Assembly (NCBI GenBank): GCA_009392775.1
Contig: VFFT01000089.1
Coordinates: forward strand, 1 to 5,039
Direction of reading: 5' to 3'
Length of the DNA: 5,039 bases
Source of the DNA: SAR202 cluster bacterium
GTDB lineage: Bacteria > Chloroflexota > Dehalococcoidia > UBA3495
The translations under genes were made by a program, and so were the position numbers. Numbering within the stretch: the first letter of the stretch is position 1; every line of letters starts with the position of its first letter. Below the pieces are notes generated by a model. That model worked only from the letters and a program-made list of their open reading frames with translations. It was not told where the DNA came from and made no database searches. Of the stretch, positions 1 to 5,039 are shown piece by piece.

Positions 1-2
1 CT

Positions 3-1373
3 CCTAAACTTGCTCATGGCTTGATTTCCGTGAAGATAAAGGAACGATCCAACTGTAAAAACGCGGTTTTACATTCAGTTGACCCAGGAACCGTGTATGA
101 ATTTGGGGATAACTTTTCGGCTAGTTGGTTTAGAGTCTGTCATAGCATTCCGGATGCCATGGGGATCATTATTGATACGCCTATGGGCAGTGTGATACAC
201 ACTGGGGATTTCAAAATTGACCATACTCCTCTGGATGGACTACCCATAGATATAGCTGCGCTAGCAAAGAGAGGATCTGATGGTATTTTGCTCCTATGTT
301 CAGATTCTACTTATGCCGAAGTACCTGGGTTTACTCCTTCGGAGAGTATATTGCTAGACGAGCTGGACAAAGCTGTGCGTGAAGCACAGGGTCGAGTAAT
401 GATAGCAACCTTTGCCTCTTTAATAACAAGAATACAACTGGTGATAAATATAGCTGTTAAGTATGGGCGTAAGGTGTCTATCGTAGGACGCAGCATGGTA
501 GATAACGTAAAGATGGCCCAAGAGATGGGTTATTTGGATATCCCAGAGAATACCTTGGTTCCTATAGGACAAACTGAAAACTTACCTCCTGAAGAGGTGG
601 TTCTTATAACTACTGGAAGCCAGGGAGAACCTACTTCGGCTCTATCGAGAATAGCTAAGAATGATCATAGGGAAGTCCAAGTTATCCCTGGAGATACTGT
701 TGTAATATCGGCAACACCTATACCGGGGAATGAATTGTTAGTAAGCAGGACAATTGATCAATTGCTTAGACAGGAAGCCATTGTCCTATATGACAAAGTG
801 TCTACTGTTCACGTACACGGTCATGCTAGCCGAGAGGAATTGAAGATTATGTTAGGTCTCACGCGACCTAAATATTTTGTGCCGGTCCATGGCGAGTACC
901 GGCATCTTATCGCTCATGCCAAGATAGCCTGGGATATGGGACTAGCTGAGTCCGGTATATTCGTTTTGGAAGATGGCGATGTGTTAGAGATATCATCCCA
1001 AAATGCTAGAGTGGTAGATCATGTTGCTGCGGGACCGGTTTATTTGGATGGATCCATAACACATCTCGCTGGGAGCCAAGTATTGAGAGACCGCAGATCT
1101 TTAGCTCGGGATGGGATTGTCGTAATAGCTTGTAGTTGGAGCGTTAATGGGCTAGAAGGACCTCCTAAAATAATGTCTAGTGGTTTTATGGAAGTCGCTG
1201 ATACTAATGAGTTGTTTGAATCACTCGGGTTTGAAGTAGAGCGGGTAATTGCGGAAAACGATGGTAGTTGGGATAGTCAAGACGCGATTAAGACAAAGGT
1301 CCGGCAAGTTTCTCGTAAGTTCATTCAAGAACATGTCCGGAAAAGGCCTATGATAGTTCCTATAGTTTTATAG
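3..1373 (+). CDS. rnj: Ribonuclease J, 5'-truncated by the window edge
   Basis: This is a metallo-beta-lactamase/beta-CASP ribonuclease that degrades and matures RNA in the cytoplasm, by endonuclease and 5'-exonuclease action in its family. The reading frame is open to the window edge, so TTG at 21 is an internal Leu codon. About 100 N-terminal residues are missing compared with the usual 550-560, including the HxHxDH metal motif. Numbering from that Leu, the visible active-site parts are HSIPD (His41), HTGDF (Asp63), and the late histidines in HVHGH (264-268) and PVHGEY (His290). The beta-CASP region has SDST (94-97), TFAS (130-133) and TGSQGEP (199-205). The C-terminal domain is complete and ends in the family-like KRPMIVPI. 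RNase J paralogues (J1/J2) cannot be separated here. The last third contains two adjacent hairpins (852-871 and 880-904). Downstream lies a 196-base gap and then ftsK in the same direction. Confidence 0.96.
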   Translation, partial: PKLAHGLISVKIKERSNCKNAVLHSVDPGTVYEFGDNFSASWFRVCHSIPDAMGIIIDTPMGSVIHTGDFKIDHTPLDGLPIDIAALAKRGSDGILLLCSDSTYAEVPGFTPSESILLDELDKAVREAQGRVMIATFASLITRIQLVINIAVKYGRKVSIVGRSMVDNVKMAQEMGYLDIPENTLVPIGQTENLPPEEVVLITTGSQGEPTSALSRIAKNDHREVQVIPGDTVVISATPIPGNELLVSRTIDQLLRQEAIVLYDKVSTVHVHGHASREELKIMLGLTRPKYFVPVHGEYRHLIAHAKIAWDMGLAESGIFVLEDGDVLEISSQNARVVDHVAAGPVYLDGSITHLAGSQVLRDRRSLARDGIVVIACSWSVNGLEGPPKIMSSGFMEVADTNELFESLGFEVERVIAENDGSWDSQDAIKTKVRQVSRKFIQEHVRKRPMIVPIVL

Positions 1374-1490
1374 TACTCCATTGGATCATTGTGTGTTAAT
1401 CCGCTGTGTACTTGTATTGATGCTTGTATGAAATTCAGACTGGCATGATTCATATGGGCATATTTTGTCGCTCATCACAAAAAGACGTAT

Positions 1491-1509
1491 TTATCAGATA
1501 AATTTATCT
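1491..1509. promoter_or_regulatory. Possible operator: palindrome with three TTATC/GATAA half-sites
   Basis: AGATAAATTTATCT (1496-1509) is a perfect 14-bp palindrome. It overlaps a second inverted repeat, TTATC-A-GATAA (1491-1501), so three half-sites alternate in direction: TTATC 1491-1495, GATAA 1497-1501 and TTATC 1504-1508. The element ends 24 bases before the TATAAT box, next to where a -35 hexamer would lie, a usual place for a regulator. It is not a known site that I can name. A 14-bp palindrome of AT-rich sequence can also arise by chance. Confidence 0.35.
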
Positions 1510-1510
1510 A

Positions 1511-1539
1511 AGTAATTATGGTATCTGGTTCGATATAAT
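1511..1539 (+). promoter_or_regulatory. Candidate promoter for ftsK
   Basis: A consensus TATAAT lies at 1534-1539. The sequence 17 bases upstream (AGTAAT at 1511-1516) is a poor -35 match, and there is no TG for an extended -10. If used, transcription would start near 1546, leaving a leader of about 24 bases before the ATG at 1570. The position is good and the -10 is perfect, but the weak -35 means the site would need an activator or may not be used. Confidence 0.4.
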
Positions 1540-1569
1540 TGTCGGAACGCCTGAATCTGACTTAACGTT

Positions 1570-3729
1570 ATGCGAATTATGACATCTAAATTTACCACCA
1601 TTGCAGATACTGCGTTTTTACTCGGCATAGTTATAAGTGCTGTATTTATTTTCTTATTCATTCCCAGTTCCCATCAATGGGCTGCTAAGTCACTAGCATT
1701 CGGGTGGATACCTGTATTGGCTTTTGCGGTAATAACTTTGGGATTATTACGTTATAAGCCCCGGTTTTTAGTGAAATATTGGAGATATCTACTATCACTA
1801 GCTGTAGCCACTTTTGTGGTTGTAGTCGCCTTGTCATTTGTACATGCTGATTATGGAGTTCTTTCAAAGACTAGTTTCGGCGGTCAGTGGGGGCAAAACA
1901 TGGCTGGGGGCCATGTTTTTATAACAGTTCTTAGATTAGCGTTATTGGCAGTGGTAACACCGCTTATATTGTATCCGAAGAAATATACACGGCTTTACTT
2001 GTCGACCTTAAATAAAGTGTCCATTAGATTGTGGAGAGTCTCAATAGTAATCTTCAAATTGTTTGTGCGTATATCTAAGTATCTAAGTATTTACGGATAC
2101 TATCTTGTAAATAATAGGCACCGGAGATTGCTGGCGAAACGTTTCAGAAGCTATCTCTTAGGCCCTAGTGACGATCAAAAAGATATCAATAATGATAGAG
2201 AAAACACTCTGGATCTCTCAGATGTTGAGAGCGAAGAGCCTGACACCTACCGAGATAACACAACTGCGCCGGAATCATCAAGTAGGGATAGTGTTGCTGC
2301 AGGTAATACTAAAAAAGTGCCCTATGCTAAGTCTAAATGGCGCTTACCAGCTCTAAACCTTTTGTCGACACCTGAGCCTTATTTAGCTCCAAAAGGGTCT
2401 TTGGAGCAGATGGCGGGACAGATAGAAACTGCTTTAGCCGACCATAGTGTGATAGTTGAGGTTAAAGACATTAAGGCTGGGCCTCGGATAGTGCGGTTTG
2501 GATTAGTACCAGGTTGGATTCCTCGCCGGGGAGAATCCAACAAACCTGATGGGGAAGTAGAACGTAGCAGAGTCAAAGTGCAAAGCATATTGACCAGAGA
2601 AAAAGACCTTGCGTTAGCGTTAAAGACTCCTTATTTACGTATTGAAGCACCTGTTCCGGGAGAAGCTTTGGTTGGATTGGAAGTCCCAAATCCGTCGCCA
2701 AGCAGGGTCCTATTGCGTCAGGTTATGGACTCACCTGCTTTTAAAAGCATAATGAACAAAGGTGGGCTTCCAATTGCTTTGGGTGAAGATACCGGGGGGA
2801 ATCCAGTTTCTACTGATTTAGCAGGTCTTCCACATATTTTGATTGCTGGTGCTACTGGTAGTGGAAAAAGTGTTTGTATCAATTCTATAGTAGCGTCATT
2901 GTTGTTTACTAAGCCGCCAGACCAACTCAGAGTGCTGATGGTAGACCCTAAGAGGGTTGAACTTACTCCTTTTAATGGGATTCCGCATCTGATAGCTCCG
3001 GTTATAGTAGATGTAGATAAGGTAAATCCGGCTCTTAGGGCAATGATGAGGGAAATGTTCCTCAGATACAAATTGATGGAAGATATCGGGACTCGCAATA
3101 TTGCTGGTTATAATGCTAAATCTAAAGAAAAAATGCCGTATTTAGTGTTAATCGTTGATGAATTAGCTGACTTGATGATGGTCGGTGGGTTTGAAATTGA
3201 GCAGAATTTAGTTAGGTTGGCACAATTAGGTCGAGCAACGGGTATCCACTTAGTGTTAGCAACCCAGCGACCTTCAGTAAATGTCGTTACGGGGTTGTTG
3301 AAAGCAAATATTCCTGCCCGTGTGGCTTTCGCTGTTGCATCCCAAGTAGACTCACGGGTTATCTTGGATACTGTGGGGGCAGAGAAATTGTTAGGTCGTG
3401 GAGATATGTTGCTATTAAACAATGATTCCCCTAAATCACGACGTGTCCAAGGAACGTTAGTATACGACGAAGAAGTCGATAGGCTAGTTGACTTTTGGAC
3501 CAATCAAAAAGGACCTCCATTACCAGAGATTTCTATCGAGGATTCCGAAGAATTAGAACCAGAGACAGACCATTTGGATTCACAAATGTTGGGCCAGGCT
3601 CGTGACCTGGCAATTACTAATCCTTATCTTTCTAGTTCCGTGTTGGAAAGGCGGCTTAAAATAGGAGGTCATAAGGCTTCCCAGATTATAGAGGCCCTAG
3701 AGGACGAAGGGCTCGTCATACCGCATTAG
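1570..3729 (+). CDS. ftsK: DNA translocase FtsK/SpoIIIE family
   Basis: This is a membrane-anchored hexameric ATPase that pumps double-stranded DNA through the division septum and helps to clear chromosomes. The 719-residue protein has four hydrophobic segments (about 13-31, 44-61, 73-92, 115-136), a basic stretch with a possible extra hydrophobic helix (150-195), and a short polar, acidic linker (about 198-250). The alpha domain starts near LPALNLL (259-265). The motor has Walker A GATGSGKS (427-434), Walker B LVLIVDE (525-531), ATQRPSV (564-570) and GRGDMLL (609-615). A winged-helix gamma domain follows at about 675-719. ATG at 1570 is the first ATG after an in-frame TGA at 1558; ATG at 1579 is an alternative. 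Neither has a clear Shine-Dalgarno sequence. Odd points are an insertion after Pro314-Gly315, a gamma domain that ends early and lacks usual DNA-reading residues, and a terminator-like hairpin within codons 109-117. Confidence 0.96.
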   Translation: MRIMTSKFTTIADTAFLLGIVISAVFIFLFIPSSHQWAAKSLAFGWIPVLAFAVITLGLLRYKPRFLVKYWRYLLSLAVATFVVVVALSFVHADYGVLSKTSFGGQWGQNMAGGHVFITVLRLALLAVVTPLILYPKKYTRLYLSTLNKVSIRLWRVSIVIFKLFVRISKYLSIYGYYLVNNRHRRLLAKRFRSYLLGPSDDQKDINNDRENTLDLSDVESEEPDTYRDNTTAPESSSRDSVAAGNTKKVPYAKSKWRLPALNLLSTPEPYLAPKGSLEQMAGQIETALADHSVIVEVKDIKAGPRIVRFGLVPGWIPRRGESNKPDGEVERSRVKVQSILTREKDLALALKTPYLRIEAPVPGEALVGLEVPNPSPSRVLLRQVMDSPAFKSIMNKGGLPIALGEDTGGNPVSTDLAGLPHILIAGATGSGKSVCINSIVASLLFTKPPDQLRVLMVDPKRVELTPFNGIPHLIAPVIVDVDKVNPALRAMMREMFLRYKLMEDIGTRNIAGYNAKSKEKMPYLVLIVDELADLMMVGGFEIEQNLVRLAQLGRATGIHLVLATQRPSVNVVTGLLKANIPARVAFAVASQVDSRVILDTVGAEKLLGRGDMLLLNNDSPKSRRVQGTLVYDEEVDRLVDFWTNQKGPPLPEISIEDSEELEPETDHLDSQMLGQARDLAITNPYLSSSVLERRLKIGGHKASQIIEALEDEGLVIPH
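1895..1920 (+). terminator. Terminator-like hairpin inside ftsK
   Basis: AAAACATGGC (1895-1904) and GCCATGTTTT (1910-1919) form a perfect 10-bp stem around a 5-base TGGGG loop, and the T-run covers 1916-1920. This is the form of an intrinsic terminator, although only four of the ten pairs are G-C. It lies within the coding sequence just before the fourth hydrophobic segment. It could terminate or pause early transcription, or it could be a chance result of the codons for QNMAGGHVF. Ribosomes following the polymerase would tend to suppress it. Confidence 0.35.
2513..2541 (+). repeat. Strong intragenic inverted repeat in ftsK
   Basis: GTTGGATTC (2513-2521) and GAATCCAAC (2533-2541) form a perfect 9-bp stem around an 11-base GC-rich loop in which CTC and GAG can pair further. 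No T-run follows, so it is not a terminator. It coincides with the coding sequence of the alpha-domain insertion after Pro314-Gly315. Confidence 0.4.
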
Positions 3730-3753
3730 CTCTCCCTTCTGCACTTGCCTGTC

Positions 3754-3762
3754 TGGTATTAT
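3754..3762 (+). promoter_or_regulatory. Possible extended -10 promoter for the PHP gene
   Basis: TGGTATTAT has the TGn extension followed by a five-of-six match to TATAAT, and would start transcription near 3769, about 42 bases before the TTG start. No good -35 lies at the right spacing. The same gap also contains hairpin candidates, so the PHP gene may instead be read from the ftsK transcript. Confidence 0.25.
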
Positions 3763-3763
3763 C

Positions 3764-3793
3764 TCTATGTGTGGCCAGCATAGACAGATTTTT
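3764..3793 (+). terminator. Weak terminator-like hairpin between ftsK and the PHP gene
   Basis: TCTATG (3764-3769) pairs with CATAGA (3779-3784) around a 9-base loop containing TGGCCA, and TTTTT occurs at 3789-3793. The stem is short and AT-rich, and four bases separate it from the T-run. A competing pairing, CTGTCT (3749-3754) with AGACAG (3782-3787), reaches closer to the T-run but has a large loop. Termination here would be partial at best. Confidence 0.22.
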
Positions 3794-3810
3794 CAGAGTA
3801 AGGTGCTAAG

Positions 3811-4455
3811 TTGATTATCGATCTTCATAATCATACATATCCCAAATCAGATGACAGTTTCATTAGCCCTGATGAATTAATTATTAAGGCTAAGGATATT
3901 GGGCTTGATGGGATTTGTCTTACTGAACATGATTCTTTTTGGACTAACGATGATATCGAACTATTATCTTCGAAACATAATTTCCTGGTTCTTCCAGGTG
4001 TGGAATTGAATACGGATGCAGGGCACGTATTGGCATTTGGACTCGAACACTACATTTTTGGTATGCATAAGCCGGAGTTTCTTGTGGATGTTGTCAGTAA
4101 AGAAGGCGGTGCTTTGATCGCAGCACATCCGTACAGAAGAAGATTCTTAGAGGAACCAGCTCGTGTTTTTGAACAGCGGCAGCGTATGATGGACTCTGCA
4201 TTAAGGGAGACATTGCTTCATAAATGTGATGCTATAGAATCAGTAAATGGCAGAGGTAGTACGGCTGAAAACGCGTTTTCTGAAGAACTAGCATGTATGC
4301 TGCATAAACCTATAACTGGTGGTAGTGATGCCCATAAACTTGATCAAGTTGGGACTGCAGCTACTATATTCCAGAATAATGTAAATGGTGTATCGGACCT
4401 TGTTAAAGAAATTCGAGATGGGAATTTTGAGCCGATCAAGTTACCGGCATGGTAA
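3811..4455 (+). CDS. PHP-domain metal-dependent hydrolase (putative phosphoesterase)
   Basis: This 214-residue cytoplasmic protein is a stand-alone PHP domain, a fold that holds two or three metal ions and usually hydrolyses phosphate esters. Visible metal-site candidates are DLHNHT (His6, His8), LTEHD (His40), GVELN (Glu65), AAHPYR (His106) and GGSDAHK (Asp173, His175). IESVNGR (142-148) and the tail after SDAH match the PHP-associated C-terminal region. TTG at 3811 is the start because an in-frame TAA lies at 3799, and the His6/His8 motif begins almost at once; AAGGTG at 3800-3805 serves as ribosome binding site. It is shorter than TrpH/RNase AM-type proteins (about 280-290) and far shorter than PHP domains of DNA polymerases. 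The substrate cannot be told. The ABC ATPase gene follows after 44 bases, which suggests co-transcription. Confidence 0.9.
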   Translation: MIIDLHNHTYPKSDDSFISPDELIIKAKDIGLDGICLTEHDSFWTNDDIELLSSKHNFLVLPGVELNTDAGHVLAFGLEHYIFGMHKPEFLVDVVSKEGGALIAAHPYRRRFLEEPARVFEQRQRMMDSALRETLLHKCDAIESVNGRGSTAENAFSEELACMLHKPITGGSDAHKLDQVGTAATIFQNNVNGVSDLVKEIRDGNFEPIKLPAW

Positions 4456-4486
4456 TAATTTAGATCAGATAAGTTGCAACGGCTAT

Positions 4487-4497
4487 TGGGAGGAAGG
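4487..4497 (+). promoter_or_regulatory. Ribosome binding site of the ABC ATPase gene
   Basis: The purine-rich TGGGAGGAAGG contains GGAGG-like sequence a few bases before ATG at 4500. It decides the start of the downstream gene and is much stronger than the signals before ftsK and the PHP gene. Confidence 0.65.
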
Positions 4498-4499
4498 CG

Positions 4500-5039
4500 A
4501 TGCAGGAGATTTTATCAGTTCAAGACCTGAACGTTCATTTCAATACGTCAACTGGAGTGGTCAAAGTCCTGAACGGTATTAGCTTTCAACAGTCAGAATC
4601 TCAAATTTATTGTGTTGTTGGTGAAAATGGCTCAGGAAAGACTACTTTAGCCCTGGCCATAATGGGATTGCTTCCCGAAACAGCCAAGATAGTAAGTGGA
4701 AGCATTAGTTTCCTAGGCGTAGATTTGATCAATTCCACTGATACTGGTATGAGAAGTATGCGTGGTAGTGATATTTCGATGGTGTTTCAGGACGCTAGGG
4801 CAGCCCTTAATCCCGTCCTAACTATTGGAAAACAATTGGAAGAGGCGATGTTGGCGCACAATACGATGTCTAAACAAAGTATCCGATCGTATTCCCAAGA
4901 AATCTTATCTGAGTTAGGTTTGGCGGGTCCTAATAAAATTCTTCATTCTTATCCCTTCGAGTTAAGTGGAGGAATGTGCCAACGGGTTATGCTAGCAATA
5001 TCACTGGTCAATAATCCCAAACTTCTTATTGCTGATGAG
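4500..5039 (+). CDS. ABC transporter ATP-binding protein, oligopeptide/dipeptide (Opp/Dpp) type, 3'-truncated
   Basis: This is the ATPase that powers an inner-membrane importer, by family most often for peptides, nickel or other small solutes. Only the first 180 residues, of a usual 320-340, are in the window. They show Walker A GENGSGKT (41-48), the Q-loop in MVFQD (Gln97) followed by the Opp/Dpp-like ALNPV (102-106), the signature LSGGM (155-159) followed by QRVMLA, and the start of Walker B, LLIADE (175-180), where the window ends. The ATG at 4500 has a good ribosome binding site and gives the usual distance of about 40 residues to Walker A. The PHP gene ends 44 bases upstream with no terminator between, so the two are probably co-transcribed. 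Permease, second ATPase and binding-protein genes would be expected outside the window. The substrate is not readable. Cys160 stands where Arg is common after LSGGM. Confidence 0.95.
   Translation, partial: MQEILSVQDLNVHFNTSTGVVKVLNGISFQQSESQIYCVVGENGSGKTTLALAIMGLLPETAKIVSGSISFLGVDLINSTDTGMRSMRGSDISMVFQDARAALNPVLTIGKQLEEAMLAHNTMSKQSIRSYSQEILSELGLAGPNKILHSYPFELSGGMCQRVMLAISLVNNPKLLIADE

Larger units (their letters stand above)
1374..1569 (+). other. rnj-ftsK intergenic region
   Basis: This 196-base gap is AT-rich and has no supported gene; the longest ATG-initiated frame I found is 18 codons without a ribosome binding site. I see no convincing intrinsic terminator after rnj, so read-through into ftsK is possible. 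The second half contains an AGATAAATTTATCT palindrome (1496-1509) and a TATAAT box (1534-1539), listed separately, which suggests that ftsK also has its own promoter. Confidence 0.6.

Noticed and set aside
21..23. TTG as the start codon of the RNase J gene
   Set aside because: The frame is open to the window edge, family similarity continues upstream of it (a His-Gly-Leu-Ile-type stretch), and a start here would omit the HxHxDH motif. It is an internal Leu codon.
1451..1466. ATATG-GG-CATAT followed by TTTT as an rnj terminator
   Set aside because: The stem is all but one pair A-T and the loop is too tight, so it would not form a stable terminator.
1445..1501. 18-codon ATG frame in the rnj-ftsK gap
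   Set aside because: It has no ribosome binding site, overlaps the palindrome, and shows no recognisable features.
2718..3503. Two minus-strand open frames of about 126 and 131 codons opposite ftsK
   Set aside because: They lie wholly opposite the conserved FtsK motor region, have no recognisable domains, and are shadows of its codon use.
3715..3812. Frameshift as the cause of the short FtsK C-terminus
   Set aside because: All three frames after the stop were read; two stay open for a while but none gives a GSKPREV-like tail, so a single-base error is not supported.
4528..4537. TGAACGTTCA palindrome early in the ABC gene as an operator
   Set aside because: About five perfect 10-bp palindromes are expected by chance in a window of this size, and it lies inside the coding sequence.
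4385..4582. 65-codon + strand frame spanning the end of the PHP gene and the start of the ABC gene
   Set aside because: It overlaps two well-supported genes in another frame and has no ribosome binding site or recognisable motif.

Overview
The window holds four genes on the + strand with short gaps between them. They read as an ordinary bacterial chromosome segment with no mobile element, CRISPR array, tRNA or rRNA. In order they are: the 3' part of a ribonuclease J gene (the N-terminus lies outside the window); a complete FtsK/SpoIIIE-type DNA translocase gene; a complete small PHP-domain metal-dependent hydrolase gene with a TTG start; and the 5' part of an oligopeptide/dipeptide-type ABC transporter ATPase gene, which is cut by the window end inside its Walker B motif.

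The organism is a bacterium that uses RNase J, which argues against typical Gammaproteobacteria, and its DNA is of moderately low GC. The RNase J-FtsK order, an FtsK alpha domain with an insertion after its Pro-Gly, and an Opp/Dpp-type ATPase nearby recall Chloroflexota, perhaps the Dehalococcoidia/SAR202 group. This is an impression from memory of protein sequences, not a demonstrated placement.

Region by region: 3-1373 is rnj. 1374-1569 is a 196-base gap with no convincing terminator; it carries a perfect 14-bp palindrome (part of three alternating TTATC/GATAA half-sites) just upstream of a perfect TATAAT box, so it probably holds the ftsK promoter and perhaps an operator. 1570-3729 is ftsK. 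3730-3810 is an 81-base gap with either a weak extended -10 promoter or a weak terminator-like hairpin. 3811-4455 is the PHP gene, and 4500-5039 the ABC ATPase gene, which starts 44 bases after the PHP stop behind a good ribosome binding site.

RNase J (RNA turnover and maturation) and FtsK (chromosome segregation at division) are housekeeping functions. The PHP protein and the transporter ATPase are probably co-transcribed, but no shared pathway can be read from the sequence.

I see no clear new system. The points most worth a second look are a terminator-like 10-bp hairpin with a T-run inside the membrane-domain part of ftsK, the short and divergent gamma (DNA-orienting) domain of FtsK, and the palindrome upstream of ftsK.
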